From positions 2,046,001 to 2,110,000 of the forward strand of contig NZ_CP103288.1 of NCBI RefSeq assembly GCF_024758005.1: DNA of 64,000 nucleotides. The letters run 5' to 3'. Both the position numbers and the translations under genes were made by a program. Positions 1 through 10,306 of the stretch are shown piece by piece; the first letter of the stretch is position 1, and every line of letters begins with the position of its first letter. Source of the DNA: Pseudarthrobacter sp. NS4 (GTDB taxonomy: Bacteria > Actinomycetota > Actinomycetes > Actinomycetales > Micrococcaceae). The notes beneath the pieces are model-generated. The model ran no database searches, was not told the DNA's origin, and saw only the letters and a list, made by a program, of their open reading frames with translations.

Positions 1-109
1 CTCCGTACTTGTCCTGCACGTCCACCAGTTTGGTAATCAACCTGGCCGCGATGGCCGCCATCAGGACGGATGAATCAGGATGGATGCTTACTCTTGGCTC
101 AACGCTCAC
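1..109 (-). CDS. pgl: 6-phosphogluconolactonase, N-terminal fragment (leaves window)
   Basis: Only the first 36 codons are inside the window. A GTG at 109 opens a frame beginning MSVEPRVSIHPDSSVLM and containing AARLITKLVDVQ, which resembles the N-terminus of actinobacterial Pgl/DevB. The enzyme hydrolyses 6-phosphogluconolactone, the product of Zwf, in the cytosol. The GTG lies inside the end of opcA (shared GTGAGCGTTGA, 11-nt overlap), so the two are probably translationally coupled. Its place after zwf-opcA is what the pathway predicts. The assignment rests on a short stretch plus context. Confidence 0.8.
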   Translation of the reverse strand, partial: MSVEPRVSIHPDSSVLMAAIAARLITKLVDVQDKYG

Positions 110-1040
110 TTGGACGGACGCTCCTTAGATTGGTACGTGGCAGTCCAATAGTAATCACTTCACCGAAGACTTCGTCCGGGTCGAGGCGGCGGAGTTCTTC
201 GGCAAGGCAGTCGCGGAGGCTGCGGCGTGGGAGGGAGATGCGTTGGGCAGGCTGTCCCGGCTGGGTCAGTTCGGCGACGGAGAGCCCAGGCCGGAAGAGC
301 TGGACGTCGCCGCCGGGGCGGGTGAGGCGGACGCGGCGAAGGCCTGTGCCGGCGGGATCGGCGACGATGGTGACGGGGGCGTTCAAGGTGAGGGTGAGCC
401 AGGCGGCCAGGAGGATGGTGGACGGGGAGTCCGAGGCGCCTTCGACAGCCACGGCGGTGACGGGGGATGAGTCGACCTGGTCCAGGACGGCGGCGAGCTG
501 GATCCGCCAGTTGGTCAGGCGGGTCCAGGCGAGGTCGGTGTCGCCGGCTTTGTAGGTGGCGCGGATGTTTTCCAGGGCCGCCTGCGGGTCCGGTTCGTTG
601 GCCGAATCGGTGATCCGGCGGTGCGCGATCCGTCCGATGGATGTTTCGCAGGCGTTTTCCGGGGCGCCGTGTGGCCACCAGGCCACGATCGGGGCGTCCG
701 GGAGCAGCAGCGCCGCGACCAGGGACTCGGACTCGTGCGCGAGCTGGCCGTAGCCGCGCAGCACGATCACCTCCGAGGCGCCGGCGTCCCCGCCGACCCG
801 GATCTGGGCGTCGAGCCGGTCCGCGTTGTCCTTGCCCGCGTCGGCCAGGACGATGATCCGGCAGGGGTGTTCCCGGCTGGCCTCGTTCGCGGCCTCGATC
901 GCTTCTTCCTCGAGCCCGGATTTGGTGACCACCACCAGGGTCAGGACCCGGCCCAGGGCGATCACCCCGCCCTGGTCGCGCAGGGCCATGATCTTCTTGG
1001 AGACCTTGGAGGTGGTGGTGTCCGGCAAATCTACAATCAT
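99..1040 (-). CDS. opcA: Glucose-6-phosphate dehydrogenase assembly protein OpcA
   Basis: The 313-aa protein begins MIVDLPDTTTSKVSKKI and carries family segments such as VAWWPHGAPENA and LTNWRIQLAAVLDQ. OpcA is an allosteric assembly factor that activates the Zwf dehydrogenase and has no known catalytic motif. Its ATG overlaps the zwf stop (ATGA), and its 3' end overlaps pgl, so zwf-opcA-pgl is a tightly packed unit. Length is normal for actinobacterial OpcA. Confidence 0.95.
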   Translation of the reverse strand: MIVDLPDTTTSKVSKKIMALRDQGGVIALGRVLTLVVVTKSGLEEEAIEAANEASREHPCRIIVLADAGKDNADRLDAQIRVGGDAGASEVIVLRGYGQLAHESESLVAALLLPDAPIVAWWPHGAPENACETSIGRIAHRRITDSANEPDPQAALENIRATYKAGDTDLAWTRLTNWRIQLAAVLDQVDSSPVTAVAVEGASDSPSTILLAAWLTLTLNAPVTIVADPAGTGLRRVRLTRPGGDVQLFRPGLSVAELTQPGQPAQRISLPRRSLRDCLAEELRRLDPDEVFGEVITIGLPRTNLRSVRPSER

Positions 1041-2596
1041 GGCCTTCTCCAGGTTCGTCCGTCACGGGCCAGCAGCTCATCAGCGGAGGCCGGGCCCCAG
1101 GATCCCGGGGCGTAGGGTTCGGGCTGTTCGTCCAGGGACGCCCAGTAGTCCTCGAACGGGTCAAGGATCTTCCAGGACAGCTCCACTTCCTCATGCCGCG
1201 GGAACAGCGGCGGCTCACCCAGCAGCACGTCCAGGATCAGCCGCTCATACGCCTCCGGGGAGGACTCGGTGAACGAGTGCCCGTAGCCGAAGTCCATCGT
1301 CACGTCCCGGACTTCCATCTGCGTGCCCGGGACCTTGGACCCGAACCGGATCGTCACACCCTCATCGGGCTGGACCCGGATCACCACCGCGTTCTGCCCG
1401 AAGTCATCATCACTGTGATCCCGGAACAGCAGGTTCGGGGCGCGTTTGAACACCACCGCGATCTCCGTCACCCGCCGGCCCAGCCGCTTGCCCGCACGCA
1501 AGTAGAACGGGACCCCGGACCAGCGGCGGGTATGGATATCGACCCGGACCGCCGCGAACGTCTCGGTGGTCGAATCGGCCGGGATGCCCTCTTCCTCCAG
1601 GTAACCCTGGACCTGCTCCCCACCCTGCCAGCCGCCGGTAAACTGCCCCCGCGCCGAATGCGTGGACAAATCCTCCGGCAGCTTCACCGCCGCGAGGACC
1701 TTTTCCTTCTCCGCCCGCAAATCATCGGCGTTGAACGAAATAGGTTCCTCCATCGCGGTCAGCGCCAGCAGCTGCAGCAGGTGATTCTGGATCACATCCC
1801 GCGCCGCGCCCACACCGTCGTAATACCCTGCCCGGCCACCGGTACCGATATCCTCAGCCATCGTGATCTGGACATGGTCCACATAGTTCGCGTTCCACAA
1901 CGGCTCAAACAACTGGTTCGCGAACCGCAAAGCCAGGATGTTCTGCACCGTCTCCTTGCCCAGGTAATGATCAATCCGGAACACCGCATCGGCCGGGAAC
2001 ACCGATTCGACAATATCGTTCAACTGCCGGGCCGAGGCCAGGTCATGCCCGAACGGCTTCTCAATCACCACCCGGCGCCACTTCTCACCCTCGGCCTGCG
2101 CCAAACCATGCTTGGACAACTGCCGGCAGACCTGCTCAAACGCCTTCGGCGGAATCGACAAATAAAACGCGTGGTTCCCCCGCGTGCCACGGACATCATC
2201 GAGTTCCTTGATCGTCTCGCCAAGCCGCTCAAACGCCCCATCGTCGTCGAACTCACCCCGGACAAAACGGATCCCCTCCGAGAGCTGGTTCCACACCGCC
2301 TCATCAAAAGCCGTCCGCGCATACGCCTGCACCGAAGCCTTCACCTCAGCAGCGAAATCCTCATCACTCCACCCCCGGCGCCCGAACCCCACCAACGCGA
2401 AACTCGGCGGCAACAACCCACGATTCGCCAAGTCATACACCGCCGGCATCAACTTCTTCCGCGCCAAATCACCGGTCACCCCAAAGAGCACCAACGACGA
2501 CGGACCCGCAATCCGGTTCAAACGGCGGTCACGCGGATCCCGCAACGGATTACCGCCCCGGCCCGGTGACTTCCTGCCGTATTCAGTTTCTGGCAT
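1037..2596 (-). CDS. zwf: Glucose-6-phosphate 1-dehydrogenase
   Basis: Oxidises glucose-6-phosphate to 6-phosphogluconolactone with NADP, the entry step of the oxidative pentose phosphate pathway. The 519-aa protein has the nucleotide-binding start LVLFGVTGDLARKK (residues 36-48) and the substrate motif RIDHYLGKE (207-215). IEKPFGHD lies near 179-185. Both the N-terminal Rossmann domain and the C-terminal domain are complete. It lies 14 nt after pgi and overlaps opcA by 4 nt. Confidence 0.97.
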   Translation of the reverse strand: MPETEYGRKSPGRGGNPLRDPRDRRLNRIAGPSSLVLFGVTGDLARKKLMPAVYDLANRGLLPPSFALVGFGRRGWSDEDFAAEVKASVQAYARTAFDEAVWNQLSEGIRFVRGEFDDDGAFERLGETIKELDDVRGTRGNHAFYLSIPPKAFEQVCRQLSKHGLAQAEGEKWRRVVIEKPFGHDLASARQLNDIVESVFPADAVFRIDHYLGKETVQNILALRFANQLFEPLWNANYVDHVQITMAEDIGTGGRAGYYDGVGAARDVIQNHLLQLLALTAMEEPISFNADDLRAEKEKVLAAVKLPEDLSTHSARGQFTGGWQGGEQVQGYLEEEGIPADSTTETFAAVRVDIHTRRWSGVPFYLRAGKRLGRRVTEIAVVFKRAPNLLFRDHSDDDFGQNAVVIRVQPDEGVTIRFGSKVPGTQMEVRDVTMDFGYGHSFTESSPEAYERLILDVLLGEPPLFPRHEEVELSWKILDPFEDYWASLDEQPEPYAPGSWGPASADELLARDGRTWRRP

Positions 2597-2610
2597 GTTG
2601 CTTCTGTGCC

Positions 2611-4245
2611 TTAGCTTTCGGTAACGGAGGCTGACCTGGCGGACAGCTCAGCAATGATGTCCTGCAGCTGTGCCACGCCGGCGGCCCGGTTGGTCAGGTG
2701 CAGGCGGAGCACGGGACGGCCGTGCTCACTCAGGACCTGGGCGTCACCTGCGGCCTGCGCGGCGATCAGTTCGCCGAACGTGAAGGGACGGTCCGGGATG
2801 GCAAGGTCTTCTGCCGAAGCAGCCGTGACCTGCAGGAACACACCAATAGCCGGCCCACCCTTGTGGAACTGCCCGGTGGAGTGCAGGAAACGCGGTCCCC
2901 AGCCGAAGGTCACGGGACGGCCGCTGACAGCTGCGAGCTCGTCACGGATGCCTTCCAGTTCGGGGAACGCCAGGCGGTCGAAGTACGCCTGGACGCTGAG
3001 GTAGCTGTCTGCTTCGAGCGTGCCCAGCAACGCCTTTACGGCGGCCTCTGCAGTAGCTGCATCACCGAGCCAGTCGCCGCCGCGGACCTCGATGGCACCG
3101 TCCACGAATGCTGCGCGGGTTGGCTCCGGCTGTGCGTCCAGCAGGCCCCGGGCCGCCACCTTGGCGGCTTCGACGTCCGGTTGGTCGAACGGGTTGATGC
3201 CCAGCAGGCGCCCGGCAACAGCGGTGGCAAATTCCCACACCATCATCTGCGTGGCAAGGCCGCCGGCGATTGCTACTTCGTTTTCGCCGAGTTCGACGTC
3301 GGCATCAGGGGCTACCAGCCGCACTACCAGGACGTCCGGCGCTCCGGAGCTGACCTCGGGTGCGGCGGGCCCGGCGACGACGGGCAGGACGCCCGTGCCC
3401 AGCTTGCCGGTGGATTCGGCGATGAGCTGTTCGGCCCAGTCAGCGAAGCCCACAATGCCGGAGCCGTCTTCGGCAATGACGATCTTGTTGCGCAGCGGGT
3501 TGGTTCCACCCAGCGCGGTTCCAAGTGCCAGGCCGATGTTCTCGGGTGCATCGTCATTGAGGATTTCGGCGGCCTCCTCTGCTTCGTCAAGGAATCCCTG
3601 GATGTCCACGCCGGCAAGGCCGGAGGGGACCAGGCCGAAGGCCGTGAGTGCGGAGAAGCGGCCGCCGACGTTGGGGTCGGCGTTGAAGACGGCCCGATAG
3701 CCGGCGTCGCGCGATGCCTTGTCCAGCGGGGAACCAGGGTCCGTGACGATGATGATCCGGCTCGCGGCGTCGATGCCGGCATCGCTGAATGCCTTCTCGA
3801 AGACACGCCGCTGGGAATCGGTCTCTACAGTGGAGCCGGACTTGGAGGAGACCACGATGGCGGTCTCCGCCAGCCGGTCAGCAAGGGCAGCGCGGACCTG
3901 GTCGGGATCCGTGCTGTCCAGCACGGTCAGGTCGACGCCGGCAGTACCGGCGATGACCTCCGGGGCAAGGGACGAACCGCCCATGCCGCAAAGCACGATA
4001 CGGGTGACGCCTTCAGCCCGGAGGGCATCGCGGAGTTCCAGGATGTCCTTGACCAGCGGCTGCGAAACCGTGGCCGCCTCCACCCAGCCGAGGCGGATTG
4101 CCGACTCGGCTTCGGCGTCGGGACCCCACAGGGTGTGGTCTTTAGCGAAAATGCGGGTGGCGATCCGGTCCTCAATGAGGGCGGGAATGTGCTGTTCAAG
4201 TGCCTTCTGGGCAGCGCCGGTGGCGTCGTAGCTGAGAGTGCTCAT
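2611..4245 (-). CDS. pgi: Glucose-6-phosphate isomerase
   Basis: Interconverts glucose-6-phosphate and fructose-6-phosphate. The 544-aa protein carries the SIS-type core VLCGMGGSSLAPEV and the sugar-phosphate segment VVSSKSGSTVET, plus GWGPRFLHSTGQFHKGGP near the C-terminus. The sequence is closest in feel to the isomerases that sit beside tal and zwf in actinobacteria and cyanobacteria. It lies between tal (6 nt upstream) and zwf, feeding hexose phosphate directly to the oxidative branch. Confidence 0.95.
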   Translation of the reverse strand: MSTLSYDATGAAQKALEQHIPALIEDRIATRIFAKDHTLWGPDAEAESAIRLGWVEAATVSQPLVKDILELRDALRAEGVTRIVLCGMGGSSLAPEVIAGTAGVDLTVLDSTDPDQVRAALADRLAETAIVVSSKSGSTVETDSQRRVFEKAFSDAGIDAASRIIIVTDPGSPLDKASRDAGYRAVFNADPNVGGRFSALTAFGLVPSGLAGVDIQGFLDEAEEAAEILNDDAPENIGLALGTALGGTNPLRNKIVIAEDGSGIVGFADWAEQLIAESTGKLGTGVLPVVAGPAAPEVSSGAPDVLVVRLVAPDADVELGENEVAIAGGLATQMMVWEFATAVAGRLLGINPFDQPDVEAAKVAARGLLDAQPEPTRAAFVDGAIEVRGGDWLGDAATAEAAVKALLGTLEADSYLSVQAYFDRLAFPELEGIRDELAAVSGRPVTFGWGPRFLHSTGQFHKGGPAIGVFLQVTAASAEDLAIPDRPFTFGELIAAQAAGDAQVLSEHGRPVLRLHLTNRAAGVAQLQDIIAELSARSASVTES

Positions 4246-4251
4246 AGGGGA

Positions 4252-5367
4252 CTAGGAAGCCTTCCGTGCTGAGGCGAGGGCGCCCTCGACGTCGCCGAGG
4301 AGTTCCTTCCAGCTGGCCACGAACTTGTCCAGGCCTTCGGATTCAAGGAGCGCGACGACCTCGTTGTAGGAGATGCCCAGTGCGTCGAGTGCGTCGAGGG
4401 TGTTGTTGGCCTCGGCGTAGGTGCCGGTGACGGTGTCACCGGTGATGACGCCGTGGTCGAAGGTGGCGTCGAGGGTCTTCTCGGGCATGGTGTTGACGAC
4501 GCCGGGGGCGACGAGTTCGGTGACGTAGAGGGTGTCCGGGTATGCCGGGTCCTTCACGCCGGTGGAGGCCCACAGGGGACGTTGGGGGAGTGCGCCTGCT
4601 TCGGCGAGCAGGGCCCAGCGTTCGGTGGCGAAGAGTTCTTCGTAGACCTGGTAGGCCAGGCGGGCGTTGGCCAGGCCGGCCTTGCCCTTGAGTGCCTTGG
4701 CCTCCTCGGTGCCGATCGCGTCGAGGCGCTTGTCGATCTCGCTGTCAACGCGGGAGACGAAGAACGAGGCGACGGAGTGGATCTTTGACAGGTCGTGGCC
4801 GTTTTCCCTGGCCTGCTCCAGGCCGCCCTGGAAGGCGTTGATGACGGCGCGGTAGCGTTCCAGGGAGAAGATCAGGGTCACGTTGACGCTGATGCCTTCT
4901 GCCAGGGTGGCGGTGATCGCTTCAAGGCCCTCGAGGGTTGCCGGGATCTTGATCAGGACGTTGTCCTTGTTGACCCTCTTGTACAGGTGCTGGGCTTCGG
5001 CGATGGTGCCGGCGGCGTCCCAGGCCAGGCGGGGGTCAACTTCGATGGACACGCGTCCGTCCACGCCGTTGGTGGCTGCTGCCACGGGTGCGAACAGGTC
5101 GCAGGCGTCAGCGACGTCGGTGGTGGTGATCTCGAAGATGGTGTCCTCGACGCTGGCGCCGGCTGCTGCCTGCTTTGCGATCGTGGCGTCGTAGTCGGTG
5201 CCGGCGGTGATGGCCGCGTGGAAGATGGACGGGTTGGTGGTCACACCGACCACGTTCTTCTCTTCGATCAGCTTGGCCAGCGTGCCGGTGTCCAGGCGTC
5301 CGCGGGAAAGGTCATCGAGCCAGATGGAAACTCCGGCGTCGGAGAGCTGCTGGGTGGGAGTAGTCAT
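4252..5367 (-). CDS. tal: Transaldolase
   Basis: Transfers a dihydroxyacetone unit between sugar phosphates in the non-oxidative pentose phosphate pathway. The 371-aa length fits the longer TalB-like actinobacterial form. GVTTNPSIF (residues 41-49) and the Schiff-base lysine K140 in [12 protein letters not shown] are present. The start has a good ribosome site (CAGGAGA, about 8 nt upstream). It sits 27 nt after tkt in the same transcription unit. Confidence 0.96.
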   Translation of the reverse strand: MTTPTQQLSDAGVSIWLDDLSRGRLDTGTLAKLIEEKNVVGVTTNPSIFHAAITAGTDYDATIAKQAAAGASVEDTIFEITTTDVADACDLFAPVAAATNGVDGRVSIEVDPRLAWDAAGTIAEAQHLYKRVNKDNVLIKIPATLEGLEAITATLAEGISVNVTLIFSLERYRAVINAFQGGLEQARENGHDLSKIHSVASFFVSRVDSEIDKRLDAIGTEEAKALKGKAGLANARLAYQVYEELFATERWALLAEAGALPQRPLWASTGVKDPAYPDTLYVTELVAPGVVNTMPEKTLDATFDHGVITGDTVTGTYAEANNTLDALDALGISYNEVVALLESEGLDKFVASWKELLGDVEGALASARKAS

Positions 5368-5394
5368 TGTCTTTATCTCCTGAAAATTTGGTGG

Positions 5395-7521
5395 TTAGGC
5401 CTGAACGGCGGTGAGGGAGTCCTTGGCGGCCGCGGCTACTGCTTCAGCCGTGATGCCGAACTCCTGGAAGAGGCGCTTGTAGTCAGCGGAAGCGCCGTAG
5501 TGCTCAAGGCTGACGGAACGGCCGGCGTCGCCGACGAATTCCTTCCAGCCCAGGGCAAGTCCTGCTTCGACGGAGACACGGGCCTTGACCGCGGACGGGA
5601 GGACGGACTCGCGGTAGGCGGCGTCCTGCTTGTTGAACCACTCAACGCAGGGCATGGACACAACGCGGGCGGCGATACCTTCGGCCTGCAGGGCTTCACG
5701 GGCCTGAACGGCCAGCTGGACCTCGGAACCGGTGGCGATCAGGATGACATCGGCTTCGACGGTGGAGCCGTCCTTAGCCGCTTCGGCCAGCACGTAGCCG
5801 CCCTTGGCGACGCCGGCAACGGAACCGAACGTGTCGCCGTCGGCCTCGCCTTCGCCGCGTTCCCAGGTGGGAATGTTCTGGCGGGTCAGGACGATGCCGG
5901 CCGGGTTGGCGTGGTTTTCCAGCATGGTCTTCCATGCGGCTGCTACTTCGTTCGCGTCACCGGGGCGGACCACGTCCAGGCCGACGATGGCGCGCAGCGA
6001 GGCGAGCTGCTCCACCGGCTGGTGGGTGGGTCCGTCTTCACCCAGCCCGATGGAGTCGTGCGTCCAGACATACAGGGACGGGACGCCCATCAGCGCGCCG
6101 AGGCGGATGGCCGGGCGCTGGTAGTCACTGAAGATCAGGAACGTGCCCGAGAACGCGCGGGTCCTGCCGTGCAGGCTGATGCCGTTCACGATCGAGGCTG
6201 CGGCGTGCTCACGGATGCCGAAGTGCAGGACACGGCCGTACGGGTTGCCCTTCCAGGCATCGGTCTGCTTCGACGCCGGAACGAAGGACGGCGAGCCCTC
6301 GATGGTGGTGTTGTTCGACTCCGCAAGGTCGGCCGAGCCGCCCCACAGCTCCGGCAGGACGGGACCGAGCGCGTTCAGGACCTTGCCTGAGGCGGCGCGG
6401 GTGGAGACGTCCTTGCCGGCCGGGAAGACCGGCAGTGCCGCGTCAACATCGTTGGGCAGTTCCTTGGCCTCAATCCGCTGCAGCAGGGATGCGCCCTCAG
6501 GGTTGGCCGCCTGCCAGGCGTTGAAGGACTCTTCCCATTCCTTGCGGGCGGCCGCGCCGCGGTCCACCACGGAACGGGCGTGGGCCAGGACTTCCTGGTC
6601 AACCTCGAAGGACTTGGCCGGATCGAAGCCCAGCACTTCCTTCAGTGCCGCGACTTCCTCGGCGCCGAGCGCGGAACCGTGGATCTTGCCCGTGTTCTGC
6701 TTCTTCGGGGCGGGGTAGCCGATGATGGTGCGCAGCGACACGATGGAGGGCTTGGACGTCTCGGCCTTGGCGGCGAGCAGCGCCGAGTAGAGCTCCTGGA
6801 CGTCTTCCTTGTATTCGCCGGTTTTGGTCCAGTCCACCCGCTGGACGTGCCAGCCGTACGCTTCGTAGCGCTTCAGGACATCCTCGGTGAAGGCGATGTC
6901 GGTGTCGTCCTCGATGGAGATGTGGTTCTCGTCGTAGACCACCACGAGGTTGCCCAGTTCCTGGTGCCCGGCCAGGGAGGAAGCCTCGGCCGTGACGCCT
7001 TCCTGGAGGTCGCCGTCGGACGCGATGACCCAGATGGTGTGGTCGAACGGGCTGGTACCGGGGGCGGCGTCGGCGTCGAACAGGCCGCGCATCCGGCGCT
7101 GGGAGTATGCGAAGCCCACCGAAGAAGCAAGGCCCTGGCCCAGCGGGCCGGTGGTGATCTCCACACCGGCGGTGTGCTTGTACTCAGGGTGGCCCGGGGT
7201 CAGCGAACCCCAGGTCCGCAGCGCCTGCAGGTCCTTCAGCTCCAGGCCATAGCCGGAAAGGAACAGCTGGATGTACAGGGTCAGCGAAGTGTGGCCGGGG
7301 GACAGGACGAACCGGTCACGGCCCAGCCAGTCCGGATTCCGCGGGTCGTGGCGCATCAGCTTCTGGAAGAGCAGGTACGCGGCCGGAGCCAGGCTCATCG
7401 CCGTTCCGGGGTGGCCATTGCCAACCTTCTCCACGGCATCCGCAGCCAGCACGCGGATGGTATCCACCGCGCGCTGATCCAGGTCGGTCCAAGACAGTTC
7501 TTGCTCTTCCAAATGTGGCAC
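5395..7521 (-). CDS. tkt: Transketolase
   Basis: Thiamine-diphosphate enzyme that moves two-carbon units between ketoses and aldoses. The N-terminal domain has AVEKVGNGHPGTAMSLAP and the ThDP motif starting GDGDLQEG. The pyrimidine domain has the conserved FLIFSDYQRPAIRL. I chose the GTG at 7521 (708 aa, VPHLEEQELSW...), which has AGAGAGGGG upstream. A TTG at 7512 is an alternative, and a longer frame to 7623 adds residues with no family look. It is the first gene of the tkt-tal-pgi-zwf-opcA-pgl operon. Confidence 0.95.
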   Translation of the reverse strand: MPHLEEQELSWTDLDQRAVDTIRVLAADAVEKVGNGHPGTAMSLAPAAYLLFQKLMRHDPRNPDWLGRDRFVLSPGHTSLTLYIQLFLSGYGLELKDLQALRTWGSLTPGHPEYKHTAGVEITTGPLGQGLASSVGFAYSQRRMRGLFDADAAPGTSPFDHTIWVIASDGDLQEGVTAEASSLAGHQELGNLVVVYDENHISIEDDTDIAFTEDVLKRYEAYGWHVQRVDWTKTGEYKEDVQELYSALLAAKAETSKPSIVSLRTIIGYPAPKKQNTGKIHGSALGAEEVAALKEVLGFDPAKSFEVDQEVLAHARSVVDRGAAARKEWEESFNAWQAANPEGASLLQRIEAKELPNDVDAALPVFPAGKDVSTRAASGKVLNALGPVLPELWGGSADLAESNNTTIEGSPSFVPASKQTDAWKGNPYGRVLHFGIREHAAASIVNGISLHGRTRAFSGTFLIFSDYQRPAIRLGALMGVPSLYVWTHDSIGLGEDGPTHQPVEQLASLRAIVGLDVVRPGDANEVAAAWKTMLENHANPAGIVLTRQNIPTWERGEGEADGDTFGSVAGVAKGGYVLAEAAKDGSTVEADVILIATGSEVQLAVQAREALQAEGIAARVVSMPCVEWFNKQDAAYRESVLPSAVKARVSVEAGLALGWKEFVGDAGRSVSLEHYGASADYKRLFQEFGITAEAVAAAAKDSLTAVQA

Positions 7522-7957
7522 GAAAACCGGGCCCCTCTCTGTGCTGATGGCAGGCGGCACACCGGATCCGGTTAAAGGCGCGCTTTGTGGCGCCCGCTGC
7601 GGTGTGTACCAGCCGTTCACCATCGAAACGTTGATCTATCACTCAGCCACTGGCCAGTCCGGGAACGCGTTTTCCACTGCTTCCTTGCTGCGTGCTGATC
7701 TGGTGACAGCTTAGCTCTATTCCATTCTCAGGGCGGCGCAAATCTCACGTTTTGGACGCAATTTCGCCTTTTATGAACCACCCTGAAGTGAGGCTGAGTT
7801 AATCTGCTCGAATCGGCGTTCGAGCGATCAAGTGCGCATATGAGGCGGCCGGTGGGAGGGTATCGGCGCGGTATGATATTCGGAGGCCAATGCCGGGCAG
7901 CGGACCTTTCCAGCCGTCCGTAGCTGCACCGCCAGACACAACTGCCACACAGAACGG
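7522..7957. promoter_or_regulatory. Divergent tkt/ctaB intergenic region
   Basis: This 436-bp gap separates two divergently transcribed genes and must hold both promoters. On the plus strand TATGAT at 7872-7877 is a fair -10 box for ctaB, without a convincing -35. On the minus strand TTGCGC followed 16 nt later by TAGAGC, near 7717-7744, is a weak candidate for tkt. I see no gene in it. Confidence 0.4.
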
Positions 7958-8917
7958 GTGACTGCCACCGTGAGCACAACAGATACGCCGCTGAACGCAT
8001 CCCGGGCATCAAGTGCCGGGTTTGCCCGTAAGGCCAAGGCGTATCTCGCCCTCACCAAACCGCGTGTGATCGAACTGCTGCTGGTGAGCACGCTTCCCAC
8101 CATGATTTACGCCGAACGGGGCTTCCCCTCCATCGGACTGATCCTGGCCACCCTGGTGGGCGGCGCGTTCGCCGCCGGCAGCGCCGGGGCTTTCAACTGC
8201 TATATCGACCGGGACATCGACAAGCTGATGCACCGCACGGAGAACCGCCCCCTCGTCACGGGTGAGGTCACGCCGCGTGAAGCACTGGTCTTCTCCTGGC
8301 TCCTGGGCGCTGCCGCCATCGCCATCCTGTGGTTCGGGGCAAACCCGCTGTCGGCATGGCTGGGATTGGGTGCCATCTTCTTCTATGTGGTGATCTACAC
8401 GATCATCCTTAAGCGCCGGACCGCACAGAACATCGTGTGGGGCGGCGCGGCCGGTTGTTTCCCGGTGCTGATCGCCTGGGCGGCAGTCACGAATACCGTC
8501 GAATGGCCGGCCATCATCCTCTTTATGGTGATCTTCCTGTGGACGCCGCCGCACTACTGGCCGCTGTCCATGCGCTACGGCGAGGACTACCGCAACGCCA
8601 AGGTACCCATGCTCGGTGCCATTGCCGGCGCCAAGGTGGTTTCGGTCCAGGTGGTTCTGTACGCCTGGGCCATGGTGGCCTGCTCGCTGCTTATGGTTCC
8701 GGCCGGCGGGGCGGGCTGGGTCTACACCGTTACGGCAGTCCTGGCCGGTGCCTGGTTCCTCTACGAGTCGCACTCGCTGTACAACCGGGCCCAGCGCGAG
8801 GACATCTCCGACAAGCGGGCCATGAAGGTGTTCCATGGCTCCATCAGCTACCTGACCTTGCTGTTCATTGCCCTGGCTGTTGACCCGTTCGTCGGCCCGG
8901 CCGCCATGGCAGGCTAG
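7958..8917 (+). CDS. ctaB: Protoheme IX farnesyltransferase (heme O synthase)
   Basis: Integral membrane prenyltransferase that adds a farnesyl group to heme b to give heme O, the precursor of heme A for cytochrome c oxidase. The UbiA-type motif [19 protein letters not shown] (NxxxDxxxD) lies in the first cytoplasmic loop, and about eight to nine membrane helices follow. [17 protein letters not shown] is family typical. Start is GTG 7958; an in-frame GTG at 7970 is possible. CtaA, the next enzyme, is encoded 1.8 kb away on the other strand. Confidence 0.95.
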   Translation: MTATVSTTDTPLNASRASSAGFARKAKAYLALTKPRVIELLLVSTLPTMIYAERGFPSIGLILATLVGGAFAAGSAGAFNCYIDRDIDKLMHRTENRPLVTGEVTPREALVFSWLLGAAAIAILWFGANPLSAWLGLGAIFFYVVIYTIILKRRTAQNIVWGGAAGCFPVLIAWAAVTNTVEWPAIILFMVIFLWTPPHYWPLSMRYGEDYRNAKVPMLGAIAGAKVVSVQVVLYAWAMVACSLLMVPAGGAGWVYTVTAVLAGAWFLYESHSLYNRAQREDISDKRAMKVFHGSISYLTLLFIALAVDPFVGPAAMAG

Positions 8918-9605
8918 GCTTCGCCCGCTCCCGGCACCGATACGCTTGCCCACTGCCGCATGTGCCGGTGTACCGGCTGGCTGCAGGCTGATGGAGGGCT
9001 TTTCCTGCGTACCGGCGGGTCTCCCCGGCTCACTTTGATGCCTGCCTAGACTGGCATGATGGGTGCGCTTTGGAGCGTTGCGCTTGTTCTGCTCAGCGCT
9101 GGACTGTGGCTGGGCACAATTTCGCTTGCTTTGACCCTCGCTCCCGTTCGGTTGAAAAGGCGGGTTTCGAAGGCCCCGGAACGAAACGAACATGTGGAGC
9201 CCGTTTCCAGGGAGTAGTTTCCCTGTTGTGAGTGGCTCCCTTTTCGGCGATGGTTCCCCCACTTCCCGGACCATAAAATGCCGTGCTTCGGAGACGCCTT
9301 GATGAGTACCACGGGACCTGAAAACAGGTAGTCAGTACTCGTGTGTCCAGCGTTGCGTGTGCCTTACTGTGGTGCGACAGACCCGGTTATGACCGGATCT
9401 GCTGGCTCGGGAGATACCCGAATTTCCGGCTCCTGCCGGGGCATGGAGACCGGGGCCGGCGGCGAGGGTGCATGTCTGAGACCGCATGTACCGCCCCCAG
9501 CCGTCGTCGGCCCCCACCTCGCCTTCCTGGGGGATAACCGGCGGTGGGTGCAGTATAAATTCAATAGTCATCATCCGTGAGGGTGATCAGTTCTTGGGAG
9601 CTTTT
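8918..9605. other. Intergenic region after ctaB
   Basis: A 688-bp stretch between ctaB and the small membrane gene at 9606. Apart from the short frame at 9056-9217, I see no protein-like frame. No strong terminator hairpin follows ctaB; GCCGG-TGTA-CCGGC near 8968 is only 5 bp. Confidence 0.4.
9056..9217 (+). CDS. Possible small single-pass membrane protein
   Basis: A 53-aa frame starting MMGALWSVALVLLSAG has one hydrophobic segment (residues 4-30), then a basic stretch (RLKRR) and an acidic tail, a normal layout for a small membrane protein. There is no ribosome site, but TAGACT at 9047-9052 ends six bases before the second ATG (9059), as in leaderless actinobacterial genes. I do not recognise it. 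It could be chance. Confidence 0.35.
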   Translation: MMGALWSVALVLLSAGLWLGTISLALTLAPVRLKRRVSKAPERNEHVEPVSRE

Positions 9606-9827
9606 ATGGATGCCGGGGCGATCCTCGGGTTCATACTCGGGTACATTGCAACAGGCGTTGGAGTGTTCCTTCTCTACGCGCCGGTCATCGTGCTTTTAGT
9701 TGTGCTGTTGATGGCAGCGGGGGTTGTGCAATTGCTGCTTTGGCCTTTCATCATCCTGCTGCGGAAATGGCGGAGGCGGAAACGGGGGTATGAACCTCCG
9801 TTGGATGGCTCGTGGCTTTTCAAGTGA
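9606..9827 (+). CDS. Small membrane protein, unknown function
   Basis: 73 residues with a long hydrophobic span of two likely helices (residues 4-52, GAILGFILGYIATGVGVFLL onward), followed by a basic cytoplasmic patch RKWRRRKRG. The start at 9606 is supported by GGGAG five bases upstream. I recognise no family. It is alone between ctaB and the ctaA cluster. Confidence 0.6.
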   Translation: MDAGAILGFILGYIATGVGVFLLYAPVIVLLVVLLMAAGVVQLLLWPFIILLRKWRRRKRGYEPPLDGSWLFK

Positions 9828-10306
9828 GGCCCGCCCGGTGGAACCGTTTCCATCAGACTGCGGGGTTACGGGACTGACGGTTTGTGCGTGGCTGCGAGGA
9901 CGGCAAGATCGCGGAGGAGTCGTTGCACTTCGTGTTCACGTCCGCGGGTACGTAACGGGGGCGAGACTGTCAGCGGTTTCTTCGGAGGAGAGGGAACCGG
10001 CCCCCGGCGTGTGGAAGGCGTCACCGCAACAGCAACCGCATCTATAGAGCCCCCACGTTCCGTCCAAACGCCCCCAAACATTTCCGCTACTGATTTCAGC
10101 AGATTCATGGCGTCCAAAATCCCTGGACGAGCTTGTAAGCCCACCATAGGAAGCATCCGGGGCCGAAAGGAAGATAGTTTCTCCATCCGAACGATTTATT
10201 GGGTAAATCTTGAGGTGCGCCGCTCACCGTCACATGGTTTGGGGGCTTCCCCAAACATGGCGTCTGCCCCATCTTTCCACGCGGCCGCGCCAGGGCGCCC
10301 GCCCTC
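9828..10306. other. Intergenic region with one doubtful frame
   Basis: No convincing gene. A minus-strand frame at 9866-10186 (106 aa, starts MEKLSSFRPRMLPMVG, ends with HEVQRLLRDLAVLAATH) has some protein character, especially near its C-terminus. It matches no family I know and has a proline/arginine-rich middle. It could be a remnant. Confidence 0.25.

Noticed and set aside
2698..6390. Long plus-strand frames over pgi, tal and tkt (about 520-530 codons each)
   Set aside because: They are antisense to genes with clear catalytic motifs and have no protein character.
9341..9580. Overlapping short frames on both strands after ctaB
   Set aside because: Cys/Gly/Pro-rich translations with no helix, motif or ribosome site.
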